From the NCBI GenBank assembly GCA_949289855.1, contig CASEPS010000013.1, positions 1-42,122 on the forward strand: DNA of 42,122 nucleotides. The letters are read 5' to 3'. The notes beneath the pieces are model-generated. The model was not told where the DNA came from, made no database searches, and saw only the letters and a list, made by a program, of their open reading frames with translations. The number at the start of each line of letters is the position of its first letter. The stretch's first letter is position 1. This stretch comes from an uncultured Erysipelotrichaceae bacterium (GTDB lineage: Bacteria; Bacillota_I; Bacilli_A; Erysipelotrichales; Erysipelotrichaceae). A program made the position numbers and the translations under genes. Of this stretch, positions 8,040 to 17,202 are shown one piece after another.

Positions 8040-9931
8040 GAAGGATCACCTGTCCTTTCCATCTTCAATTCCATTGCTGGTTGACCTTCTGTTTCAAGAT
8101 GTATCACAAATGACGCAGGAAATGTATTGTAGCGTGCTCCATTCAACAATGATTCTTCATCTATACCTGCTGGAGAAGTGGACACAACTCTGTGATATCC
8201 TTCTTCTTTCATCAGTGTCATGGAATGCATCACGTCATACATCAGTCCAAAGGAAATACCCTGAACATCTTCCCAACGGACTGTCACTTCCTCTGCTGTC
8301 TGTTCTTTCTTCCATTCACAATTGATATCCGTCACATTCGCATTCCAGTAGTACGGATTAACAGCTATTGGTTTTCCCATTTCTGAAGGTACCAGCATTC
8401 CATCATATGTTGATAACTGGTTTGTAGAATACAATGACAAATACTGATCATAGGTTATGGTGACTTTTACATCATCATTTTCTGCTGTATAGACAACAGC
8501 AGAAGATGTATCAAGTACTGGCATTTCCTGAAGGGAATAGAGGAATGCATACAAATTATCTTCACATATACATGTCTCAAATGAAGACAATGGCATGACA
8601 CTCCATCTCTTACCAATCTTTGAAACGGAAACCTTCTGCACTGCATATTTATCATTTATATCATCAGAAACAAGGGCGACAACAATAGAACAGTGCATTT
8701 CTTTCGCACTGATGACCTCCGGATTTAAAATGGCATATCCGCGCATTTCATCTCTTGCAAGACTGATCTTTCCATCCCAGTACATCCGGTCTTTCCTGTT
8801 TTCCATTTTCTCAACCAGTTCCTGCTGGATGTCCAATGGTGCACTTGCCGCCCGCAACACGCCTCTGTTATAAATGACTGCTTTGGCATATGTGTCCAGA
8901 GCTTCTGCAGCAGTATCACAATTATCTACACGTGCCTGTGCCATTCTCCATTCCTCTGGCAACATTTCTGCATGGACCGGCTGATAGGCTTTGAGATGGA
9001 ATAAAGAGACAAAAAGCGTAATGACGACACATACCTGTACAATGCCCATGTCTTTTGGATATTTCTTGAATCGGACGATGTTTTCAATCCTTCTTCTGAT
9101 GTTCTTTCCACCATTGGCAATTGATGTGGTCCCAGGCATGCGGGCATATTGTTCATCCGTCATAGAAAGCAATATCTTTCCATATGTCCGCCTTTCTTCT
9201 CCTTCCAGTCTTTCCATCACCCTCTGGTCACACCAGGACTCAAGATCATTCTCTGCCCTGTTACAACAGTAATAAAGAAATGGATTACACCAGTGAACAC
9301 AACGGATAAAGGCAATCAGCACACCATACCACGCATCATGGTATTTCAGATGTAACAGCTCATGCAGGAATACTTTTTCATCTGTACGATTGTGAGAAGG
9401 CAATACAAGTACCGGTTTAAAAAGCCCTGCCACAAAAGCAGAAGATATGCCATCAATGGTTACTGCCCGACATACAGGAAGATGATATTTTTCTGCCGTC
9501 TTCTCAAGCAGTTCCTTATCTTCTTCTCCTACTGGTTTCCCTCTGGCAATCAATCGCTTTAATCTGACATAACTGATGATATACCGCACGAAAGCAACCA
9601 CTATTCCACATAGATAGATGATGTACAGCCAATCCACAAAAGAATTGCCAAAGTTATCTGGAAATAGTGGTAATGGACTGTTAACAGGAGAAAGTGAATA
9701 CGCCCCTGTCAAAGATGTCTTCAACATTTCCATCAGGGTATGCCAGTCGAACAGAATTCCACCATGAAACAAAGTGAAAGGCATGATCGCTACCAGGAAT
9801 GGAATGACCCATATAGCAAATTGCCACCGGGGTGGAAGTTTGTCACGAAAGATTCTTTTGAACAACAAAACAAGCAATGCAACACTGGAAACCTGCAATG
9901 TCATCACAAGAAATCCCCAGATGTCCTTCAT
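8036..9931 (-). CDS. blaR: BlaR1/MecR1-type M56 membrane metallopeptidase
   Basis: This 631-aa protein has N-terminal membrane helices, then a cytoplasmic M56 zinc protease loop with FLHELLHLKYHDAW (HELLH at 190-194) and the third-ligand region NDLESWCD (Glu231, Asp235). Another helix near residue 300 leads to an extracytoplasmic domain of about 310 residues. Unlike classical BlaR1/MecR1 I see no penicillin-binding SxxK/KTG set in this domain, so it may sense something other than a beta-lactam. GGAGG lies 8 nt before the ATG, inside the end of blaI; the two genes are 3 nt apart. It should cleave or inactivate the adjacent BlaI-type repressor on signal. The name is by homology to the sensor family, not by proven ligand. 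Confidence 0.85.
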   Translation of the reverse strand: MKDIWGFLVMTLQVSSVALLVLLFKRIFRDKLPPRWQFAIWVIPFLVAIMPFTLFHGGILFDWHTLMEMLKTSLTGAYSLSPVNSPLPLFPDNFGNSFVDWLYIIYLCGIVVAFVRYIISYVRLKRLIARGKPVGEEDKELLEKTAEKYHLPVCRAVTIDGISSAFVAGLFKPVLVLPSHNRTDEKVFLHELLHLKYHDAWYGVLIAFIRCVHWCNPFLYYCCNRAENDLESWCDQRVMERLEGEERRTYGKILLSMTDEQYARMPGTTSIANGGKNIRRRIENIVRFKKYPKDMGIVQVCVVITLFVSLFHLKAYQPVHAEMLPEEWRMAQARVDNCDTAAEALDTYAKAVIYNRGVLRAASAPLDIQQELVEKMENRKDRMYWDGKISLARDEMRGYAILNPEVISAKEMHCSIVVALVSDDINDKYAVQKVSVSKIGKRWSVMPLSSFETCICEDNLYAFLYSLQEMPVLDTSSAVVYTAENDDVKVTITYDQYLSLYSTNQLSTYDGMLVPSEMGKPIAVNPYYWNANVTDINCEWKKEQTAEEVTVRWEDVQGISFGLMYDVMHSMTLMKEEGYHRVVSTSPAGIDEESLLNGARYNTFPASFVIHLETEGQPAMELKMERTGDPS

Positions 9932-9934
9932 GGT

Positions 9935-10297
9935 CTACACCTCCATTTCATCCAGCATTTTCTGTAATTGTTCTTTTTCTTCCTTTGTCAGCTTCTCCTC
10001 TTTGAGAAAAGCTGTAATCATATCTGCAGCCGCTCCATGATATACGCGGTGCAGAAAACTCTGCCGCTCTTCTTTCTGGCAGGCATCCTTGTCCATGCAC
10101 GCTTCATACACGTGTGGACGCACTTCTTTGTGAATGCATACCAGTCCCTTCTTCTCCATACGGGTAAGGTATGTCAGAACCGTATTCCTGTTCCATCCCG
10201 TATGGGGCTCCAATTCTTTGACCATTGTACCAAGATCTGTTCCACCATGTTTCCAGAGCACATCCAGTACGGTCCATTCACGTTCCGTCAGATTCAT
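9935..10297 (-). CDS. blaI: BlaI/MecI-family transcriptional repressor
   Basis: This 120-aa winged-helix repressor contains the family blocks LTEREWTVLDVLWKHG, WNRNTVLTYLTRMEKKGLV and a C-terminal helical dimerisation tail (ADMITAFLKEEKLTKEEK). The start at 10297 is set by AGGAGG 5-6 nt upstream; longer frames read through the operator region. Two TACA-NN-TGTA palindromes lie between 10306 and 10345, inside the gene's own promoter, so it very probably represses its own operon. It is followed 3 nt later by blaR, the protease expected to relieve repression. Confidence 0.92.
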   Translation of the reverse strand: MNLTEREWTVLDVLWKHGGTDLGTMVKELEPHTGWNRNTVLTYLTRMEKKGLVCIHKEVRPHVYEACMDKDACQKEERQSFLHRVYHGAAADMITAFLKEEKLTKEEKEQLQKMLDEMEV

Positions 10298-10305
10298 AGC
10301 TCCTC

Positions 10306-10354
10306 CTACAACTGTAGTATCTACCTTAATACTACATGTGTAGTACACAAACAA
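10306..10354 (-). promoter_or_regulatory. blaI promoter with two BlaI-type operators
   Basis: On the minus strand TTGTTT (10349-10354) and TATTAA (10326-10331) are 17 bp apart. A near-perfect 16-bp palindrome TACTACATGTGTAGTA (10330-10345, plus strand) fills the spacer, and a second palindrome CTACAACTGTAG (10306-10317) covers the expected start of transcription. Both contain the TACA-NN-TGTA core bound by BlaI/MecI repressors. The layout resembles the staphylococcal bla/mec operators. Confidence 0.85.
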
Positions 10355-10389
10355 CAAGTCCCAAACCAATCTTTTTGACAACCCGAGAG

Positions 10390-10438
10390 AAAAATTGCGA
10401 TGAAAATGACATCGGACTGTTGTTTTCATCGCAAAATA
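10390..10438 (-). repeat. Inverted-repeat element, copy B
   Basis: TTGCGATGAAAA (10395-10406) and TTTTCATCGCAA (10423-10434) are perfect 12-bp arms around a 16-nt loop. On the minus strand the hairpin is followed by TTTTT, so it can terminate the operon ending at 10459. It matches copy A (7386-7433) in most positions, including the loop, and the two copies lie in the same orientation on either side of the blaI operon. Confidence 0.8.
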
Positions 10439-10458
10439 TATACCATATTTAATATTTT

Positions 10459-11277
10459 CTATAATTCAATAGTGCAGCCTGTATATATCAGCAAAAGCCT
10501 GTCCAGCATAAAACTCTTCAGAATGTTCATGGCAACACTTCCCGTACAATGACCGGTATAGACATACTGGATATGTGACAAGGCAAAATCCGCTATCTTT
10601 TCCAGTTCTTCATTTGAAAAGTCTGTTCCTTCAACACCATGTTTTACACTTTTCATATGCAAGCCACCAAGATAAGCGTAGACAGGTTTATGAAAGATTT
10701 GTTCTATGTTTTCTACAATCGGAACAAGACCGGTATGTGAACAGCTGTTAAAGATCACAAGACCTTTTTCTGTATCAAAGACAAGGCTCTGTTCATGGTA
10801 AAAATCATCATGAACATAACCATCATCTGTTTTACGATACAGTTTCTTGCCGGGTGTTATGCTGCCTTTATCCGCAATAAGATAAACATTCTCATTAAGT
10901 TTCATATACTTTTCAGCCATGATGAACTTCTCTTTTTCCCTGAGAAGACTTTCATGAAGACCTATGTAATGCATCTTATCTTTTGAACCGGAATAATAGC
11001 TTTCAAAGATGCCAGGCTGTGCATAGATTTTTCGTTCAGGATATTGTTCAAGGTATCTCACAAAACCGTCCGCATGGTCATAATGCCCATGGGAAAGAAT
11101 GGTCTTATCTGCCATATCCAGATCAACCCCAAGCAGTTTTGCATTGTCCATAAACGCACCACTTTGTCCGGCATCCAGAAGGTAATTTTTTCCTTCAAAT
11201 GTAATATAGAAACTCAATCCATGTTCTGCCACCAATGGTGCTTCACCTGTATTTTCAATCAGTACCGTAACCTTCAT
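10459..11277 (-). CDS. MBL-fold metallo-hydrolase
   Basis: This 272-aa protein has the metallo-beta-lactamase fold. TILSHGHYDHADG (His63, His65, Asp67, His68) is the main metal motif, NSCSHTG near residue 180 supplies the next ligand, and YTGHCTG near 240 the last histidine. The pattern resembles the group of 7,8-dihydropterin-6-yl-methyl-4-(beta-D-ribofuranosyl)aminobenzene 5'-phosphate synthase-like hydrolases; the substrate cannot be told. ATG 11275-11277 overlaps the upstream GNAT stop as ATGA, with GGGAG 7 nt before, and is preferred to an ATG six bases further upstream. It is the last gene of a four-gene operon, ending at hairpin copy B. Confidence 0.82.
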   Translation of the reverse strand: MKVTVLIENTGEAPLVAEHGLSFYITFEGKNYLLDAGQSGAFMDNAKLLGVDLDMADKTILSHGHYDHADGFVRYLEQYPERKIYAQPGIFESYYSGSKDKMHYIGLHESLLREKEKFIMAEKYMKLNENVYLIADKGSITPGKKLYRKTDDGYVHDDFYHEQSLVFDTEKGLVIFNSCSHTGLVPIVENIEQIFHKPVYAYLGGLHMKSVKHGVEGTDFSNEELEKIADFALSHIQYVYTGHCTGSVAMNILKSFMLDRLLLIYTGCTIEL

Positions 11278-11705
11278 ATCCATTCTCCCAAAATCTTTGT
11301 CATAAACAATTCCATTGGTTGTGCATGTTTCCCTTCATTTATACAAAGGCAGCCACAGTCCTTATAACCAAGCTTCCGATAGAAATGTTGTGCTGTTTCA
11401 TCTGCTTGTGTAGAGACAAGAACCATGTCATATCCCTGCACTTTCATATCATATTCCCAATGTGACATGAGCTTTGTACCATTGCCTTTATCGCGATAAT
11501 TCTCATCCAGAAACAACATGGTACAAAATGGAATGCTGTCCCAGAACAGGTTATAGCGTAAAATGCCGATCACCTTGCCTTCTTCAAGCAATACATAGCC
11601 CTGTTTATCTCTTACCTTCTTTTCAAATTCTTCTTCCTTGAGATGGGCATCCAGAGAAAACCAGTCATCTTTATCGAAAGGCTGAACATAACGTATTTCT
11701 GCCAT
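11274..11705 (-). CDS. GNAT-family N-acetyltransferase
   Basis: This 143-aa GNAT protein has EGKVIGILRYNLFWDSIPF (strands 3-4), the acetyl-CoA loop region MLFLDENYRDKGNGTKLMSH (the R-x-x-G-x-G/A-like turn reads RDKGNG) and ADETAQHFYRKLGYKDCG. The acceptor substrate is unknown. ATG 11705 is used because it follows the preceding gene's stop by 1 nt and has GAGGG 10 nt upstream; the in-frame TTG further upstream is too close to that motif. It overlaps the downstream MBL gene by 4 nt. Sandwiched between another acetyltransferase and a hydrolase, it may belong to a modification or detoxification operon. Confidence 0.85.
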   Translation of the reverse strand: MAEIRYVQPFDKDDWFSLDAHLKEEEFEKKVRDKQGYVLLEEGKVIGILRYNLFWDSIPFCTMLFLDENYRDKGNGTKLMSHWEYDMKVQGYDMVLVSTQADETAQHFYRKLGYKDCGCLCINEGKHAQPMELFMTKILGEWI

Positions 11706-11706
11706 A

Positions 11707-12210
11707 TCACACAATCCCTCTTTCCATCAGCACAACCACACCATGGTCATTTTCCTTTTCTCCACCAGCAGGAAGAAACTGATTCTTCATCCAGAAATGC
11801 CTGCTTTGCACATTGTCTTTCATATAGCCAAGTCTTACATAATGAAAGCCATATGTTTGTAAACAGGAAATACATTCTCCAATGATCAAAGAACCAATGC
11901 CTTTGCCCTGGTATGCCTTGTCCATCATGAATAAACCAATCCAGGCAACATGTTCTTCAGGATAATTGAGGATCAGATCCATTACTGCAACAAGGCGTTC
12001 TCCATCAAAGAAACCAACATAGTACTTGTCATCTATTGTTTTGCCCGGTGGTAATGCATGCATGTCATTGATAACAGAAATAACCGATGGTTCTGGTGGG
12101 CAATGAACAAAGTATTGTGGATTGCCCAACCCCAGTTGATAGACCTGTTCTGCATCAGATTTCAGCAGTCGTTTTACTGCATATTGCTTTGATAAATGCT
12201 GTATTTCCAT
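11707..12210 (-). CDS. GNAT-family N-acetyltransferase
   Basis: This 167-aa GNAT protein has VAVMDLILNYPEEHVAWIG, then the acetyl-CoA binding segment MMDKAYQGKGIGSLIIGE (Q-G-K-G-I-G) and RLGYMKDNVQSRHFWMKN before strand 7. An N-terminal region ends in YQLGLGNPQYF. The acceptor is not known. It starts 4 nt after the stop of the 65-aa gene and has only a weak purine-rich ribosome-binding site, so it is probably coupled. Its sequence is not close to the second GNAT in the operon, so the pair is not a recent duplication. Confidence 0.86.
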   Translation of the reverse strand: MEIQHLSKQYAVKRLLKSDAEQVYQLGLGNPQYFVHCPPEPSVISVINDMHALPPGKTIDDKYYVGFFDGERLVAVMDLILNYPEEHVAWIGLFMMDKAYQGKGIGSLIIGECISCLQTYGFHYVRLGYMKDNVQSRHFWMKNQFLPAGGEKENDHGVVVLMERGIV

Positions 12211-12214
12211 AGAT

Positions 12215-12412
12215 TTATTGTTCTTCTTTAAACAAATCCTCTATAAGATCGATACCTTTTTCAGTTATCTTTTCATCAAGATCTGTCTTATCCAAAACAT
12301 TCTGCACAGAAGAAGCCATCTTTCCAAGATCTACCTTGTCCGCAACTTCATCCATCATATCTGTCAGCCTGTCAATCAGGTCTGTCATATTTCCCTCTTT
12401 TTCCGGTGTCAT
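12215..12412 (-). CDS. Small acidic helical protein, first gene of the GNAT-MBL operon
   Basis: This is a 65-aa protein I cannot assign to a family. It is acidic and amphipathic: DLIDRLTDMMDEVADKVDLG followed by a KTDLDEKITEKGIDLIEDLF tail. The start at 12412 is preferred because GGGAG lies 6 nt before it and the promoter at 12437-12466 excludes the longer frame that begins at 12511. A second in-frame ATG at 12388 also has a usable GAGGG. It is the first gene behind the strong promoter and is followed after 4 nt by a GNAT gene. Confidence 0.6.
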   Translation of the reverse strand: MTPEKEGNMTDLIDRLTDMMDEVADKVDLGKMASSVQNVLDKTDLDEKITEKGIDLIEDLFKEEQ

Positions 12413-12436
12413 ACAATTCTCCCATTTCCTGTTCTG

Positions 12437-12466
12437 ATCATAGTCACCCTTGTCAAAGAATGTCAA
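12437..12466 (-). promoter_or_regulatory. Strong vegetative promoter of the GNAT-MBL operon
   Basis: On the minus strand TTGACA (12461-12466) and TATGAT (12437-12442) are separated by 18 bp. The -35 box is a perfect consensus and the -10 box differs at one position. Transcription would start about 15-20 nt before the ATG at 12412. Confidence 0.75.
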
Positions 12467-12513
12467 TGACACATAAGAAAAAGTGCAGAAACCTGCCCTT
12501 TCATCAAACAAAC

Positions 12514-12683
12514 TTACAGCACTTCGCCATTGCTGGCAATGACTGCTTTATACCAGTTAAATGACTTCTTCTTGAGAAATCACCTGTTCCATCATCATAC
12601 CGTTCTACATAGACAAGACCATATCTCTTCTTCATTTCGCCTGTACCGGCACTGACAATATCTATGCAGCCCCATTTAGTTAC
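12514..12683 (-). pseudogene. C-terminal remnant of a GH1 6-phospho-beta-glucosidase
   Basis: The minus strand encodes [20 protein letters not shown], then [10 protein letters not shown], and after one frameshift [18 protein letters not shown] and a stop at 12514-12516. This matches the last 50-60 residues of the intact GH1 enzyme at 23890-25362 ([20 protein letters not shown] and [15 protein letters not shown]). Nothing of the catalytic domain remains upstream; position 12683 abuts the promoter of the TPR-like gene. It is a decayed paralogue rather than a functional gene. Confidence 0.85.
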
Positions 12684-12697
12684 CCCTCTTTCGATTA

Positions 12698-12706
12698 TGC
12701 TATGAT
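12698..12706 (+). promoter_or_regulatory. Extended -10 promoter for the TPR-like gene
   Basis: TGC TATGAT is an extended -10 element 49 nt upstream of the preferred start codon at 12756. The -35 region is poor. Confidence 0.45.
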
Positions 12707-12755
12707 GTAATCAGATCAACCTATTGAAACAATGAAAAGAAAGGATAATACGAAT

Positions 12756-13784
12756 ATGTCAGAGAAAGATCAGGAATCATTTCATCAAATCATGGATAAA
12801 ATTACGAGCAAACTAACCGGCAATCCGGATGAGGATATTCCTTATCTGAATCAGCAATCCAAAATGTACAAGGATCACAAATATGGAACAGAAATTGTTC
12901 GTGCCTGTGGTCGTTTGGTTTTTGATCTTCTTCCAGAAGACAAAAAGCAAGAAATCACCCGCCTCGTCAATAATCGCGATACCGGTATCCAATCCACACT
13001 AGATGAAGTCAAGTTCATTATTTCCAAGAAAGACTATACTAAAGCATTTGAGATCATTGAAGCTTTAGTCAAACAAGTAGAAAATGACAATCTGTTTGAG
13101 GACGATGAAGTCAGTGAATATCGTGTTTTCTCCGAACTGTTTGAAGAAATTCTGTACCTCTTCTTAGCTAAACCGCAAAAAGATGTCCGTCACGCTAACG
13201 TTCCTTATCCAGATATATATTATCTGTATGGAAGCCTTTTAATCGAACTGGAACGATATTCAGACGCAAAAGCTGCTCTTCAAAAAGGATTGCGTTGGAA
13301 TCCAACCTCTTTTACCATCACGGCTGAGTACATTGAAATCTTCAAAATCACAGAAGACTATGAGAACTTCTTCCAACAAACATTAAAAGCCTTTAAGATT
13401 GCGTTCAAGCCAAAGCAATTAGCAAGATGTTATCGGAATCTTGGATATTATTTTGTGGAAAAAGAACTCTACAAAGAAGCTATTGGGTGTTATCTGTTCA
13501 GCCAGCAATACGAAGCTGATAATCTCAATGCACAATCCGAACTCTACATGATTCAGACAATGACCAACAACCAGACACAACCACCAACACAACAGGAAAT
13601 GGACACATTTTCTGAAAAATATGGCTTCCCTTTAGGTCCTGATGAAGACGTATTCGGTTTGTCTTTTACATATGGCAACCAGATGATGAAAAACGGACAA
13701 AATAAAGTGGCCAGATACTTTCTGTCAATTGCATATGATTTAACAGGTGACAGAGAGATCAGGGAACTGATTGACAGCCTATGA
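12756..13784 (+). CDS. TPR-like repeat protein of unknown function
   Basis: This 342-aa protein is soluble and almost entirely helical. Residues about 150-270 look like tetratricopeptide repeats: PDIYYLYGSLLIELERYSDA, KAALQKGLRWNP and YRNLGYYFVEKELYKEAIGC. No enzymatic motif, signal peptide or membrane helix is visible. The role could be protein-protein scaffolding, but nothing in the context defines it. ATG 12756 is chosen over an in-frame ATG at 12732 because AAAGGA sits 10 nt before it and the upstream one has no ribosome-binding site. The gene stands alone between a GH1 remnant and a terminator shared with guaA. Confidence 0.72.
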   Translation: MSEKDQESFHQIMDKITSKLTGNPDEDIPYLNQQSKMYKDHKYGTEIVRACGRLVFDLLPEDKKQEITRLVNNRDTGIQSTLDEVKFIISKKDYTKAFEIIEALVKQVENDNLFEDDEVSEYRVFSELFEEILYLFLAKPQKDVRHANVPYPDIYYLYGSLLIELERYSDAKAALQKGLRWNPTSFTITAEYIEIFKITEDYENFFQQTLKAFKIAFKPKQLARCYRNLGYYFVEKELYKEAIGCYLFSQQYEADNLNAQSELYMIQTMTNNQTQPPTQQEMDTFSEKYGFPLGPDEDVFGLSFTYGNQMMKNGQNKVARYFLSIAYDLTGDREIRELIDSL

Positions 13785-13829
13785 CTTGTTACCATTAGGT
13801 CAACCTGTGGTCAAAACAGAATGAGCAAC

Positions 13830-13872
13830 AAAAAAAAAAAAAAAAAAAAATGCGATAACAATCGCATTTTTT
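13830..13872 (+). terminator. Bidirectional terminator with a 21-base A tract
   Basis: TGCGAT (13851-13856) pairs with ATCGCA (13861-13866) around AACA. Six T residues follow on the plus strand (13867-13872). On the other side is a run of 21 A residues (13830-13850), which reads as a 21-T tail on the minus strand after guaA. It terminates both the TPR-like gene and guaA. Confidence 0.88.
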
Positions 13873-13894
13873 GTCATTTGTAAGTTACTTGGGA

Positions 13895-15433
13895 TTATTC
13901 CAGTTCGATTGTTCCAGGAGGCTTCGATGTCAGATCATAGAGTACTCTGTTAACACCCTTAACCTCATTGATAATACGGTTCATGCATGTCTGTAATACA
14001 GACCATGGAATCTCTGCTGCTTCTGCTGTCATGAAGTCAGATGTCAGCACACCTCTTAAAACTACCGCATAGTCATATGTTCTATGGTCACCCATGACAC
14101 CAACACTTCTCATGTTGGAAAGTGCCGCAAAGAACTGTCCCTTGCCCATATCAATACCGGCTTTTTCCAATTCTTCACGATAGATGGCATCTGCGTCCTG
14201 CACAATTCTGACCTTTTCGGCAGTGACTTCACCAACAATACGGATACCAAGACCAGGTCCTGGGAATGGCTGTCTGTAGACAAGGTTATATGGAATACCA
14301 AGTTCAAGACCAACCTGTCTTACTTCATCCTTGAAAAGAGCACGGAGTGGTTCAACAATTTCCTTGAAGTCCACATGATCTGGAAGTCCACCAACATTGT
14401 GGTGGGACTTGATCACTGCACCCTTGCCAATACCAGATTCAACAACATCCGGATAGATGGTACCCTGGGCAAGGAAGTCTACCGCGCCAATCTTCTTTGC
14501 TTCTTTTTCGAACACGTTGATGAACTCAGCACCAATGATCTTTCTCTTTTCTTCAGGGTCACTGACACCAGAAAGCTTTTCATAGAAATAGTCCTGGGCA
14601 TTGACACGGATGAAGTTCAGTTCATATGGTCCTTCTGGTCCAAATACAGCTTCTACTTCATCACCTTCATTTTTACGCAGCAGACCATGGTCTACAAAGA
14701 CACATGTTAATTGCTTGCCAATGGCCTTGGAAAGAAGTACTGCACAAACAGATGAGTCTACACCACCTGACAATGCACAGAGCACCTTGCCATCACCAAT
14801 CTTTTCCCGCAATGCCTTGATTTCTGTTTCTACAAAAGAATCCATCTTCCATGTACCTTCACATCCACAGATGTCATAAACAAAGTTATGGAACAGCTTG
14901 TTTCCTTCAGGTGTATGGACAACTTCCGGATGGAACTGTACAGCATAGAGCTTTCTTTCATCATTTTCCATAGCTGCTACAGGACATACCGGTGTGTTGG
15001 CAGTAATGTGGAAACCTTCCGGAACAGAGGCAATATAGTCTGTATGAGACATCCATGCGGTTGTCTCCTTTTCCCAATCTTTCAACAGTACACTGTCATC
15101 TTTCACAGAAACATGTGTATGACCATATTCAGAAACAGGTGCTGTCTTGACTTCACCTTTCAAAAGATATGCCATGAGCTGTGCACCATAACAGATACCG
15201 AGTACCGGAATACCAAGAGAGAAAAGTGCCGGATCATAGCTCAATGAATCTTCCAGGTAAACACTATCCGGACCACCGGTCAGAATAATACCCTTTGGGT
15301 TGATTTCCTTCAGTTTTTCAATCGGTGTTGTATAAGGAAGAATTTCGCAGTATACATGGTTCTCACGGACTCTGCGGGCAATCAGCTGCTTGTATTGTCC
15401 ACCGAAGTCCAGGACGATGATTTTTTCTGACAT
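13895..15433 (-). CDS. guaA: GMP synthase (glutamine-hydrolysing)
   Basis: The 512-aa enzyme converts XMP, glutamine and ATP to GMP in purine synthesis. The N-terminal class I glutamine amidotransferase domain has [17 protein letters not shown] (nucleophile Cys81) and VQFHPEV. The ATP pyrophosphatase domain has the PP-loop [10 protein letters not shown], and the C-terminal dimerisation domain has [13 protein letters not shown] and the ending [10 protein letters not shown]. Length and motifs are those of the complete enzyme. AGGAGA lies 8 nt before the ATG. It follows pyrG by 42 nt with no terminator between them, so the two nucleotide amination enzymes are probably co-transcribed. Confidence 0.98.
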   Translation of the reverse strand: MSEKIIVLDFGGQYKQLIARRVRENHVYCEILPYTTPIEKLKEINPKGIILTGGPDSVYLEDSLSYDPALFSLGIPVLGICYGAQLMAYLLKGEVKTAPVSEYGHTHVSVKDDSVLLKDWEKETTAWMSHTDYIASVPEGFHITANTPVCPVAAMENDERKLYAVQFHPEVVHTPEGNKLFHNFVYDICGCEGTWKMDSFVETEIKALREKIGDGKVLCALSGGVDSSVCAVLLSKAIGKQLTCVFVDHGLLRKNEGDEVEAVFGPEGPYELNFIRVNAQDYFYEKLSGVSDPEEKRKIIGAEFINVFEKEAKKIGAVDFLAQGTIYPDVVESGIGKGAVIKSHHNVGGLPDHVDFKEIVEPLRALFKDEVRQVGLELGIPYNLVYRQPFPGPGLGIRIVGEVTAEKVRIVQDADAIYREELEKAGIDMGKGQFFAALSNMRSVGVMGDHRTYDYAVVLRGVLTSDFMTAEAAEIPWSVLQTCMNRIINEVKGVNRVLYDLTSKPPGTIELE

Positions 15434-15475
15434 TGTTCAAATCTCCTCTTCTTCTAAAACCACAGATATCATATA

Positions 15476-17152
<1,677 letters not shown>

Positions 17153-17166
17153 TTAAGAACAGAAAG

Positions 17167-17195
17167 ATAATACCACCAAGGCGTTGACCATGCAA
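17167..17195 (-). promoter_or_regulatory. pyrG promoter
   Basis: On the minus strand TTGCAT (17190-17195) and TATTAT (17167-17172) are 17 bp apart, starting 8 nt beyond the uppP stop codon. The predicted start near 17160 gives a leader of about 85 nt that contains the terminator hairpin. Confidence 0.6.
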
Positions 17196-17202
17196 GCACT
17201 TT

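Noticed and set aside
12215-12511. Longer 98-aa version of the small acidic protein starting at 12511
   Set aside because: The consensus promoter at 12437-12466 lies inside that extension, so the transcript cannot include it; a good GGGAG site precedes the ATG at 12412.
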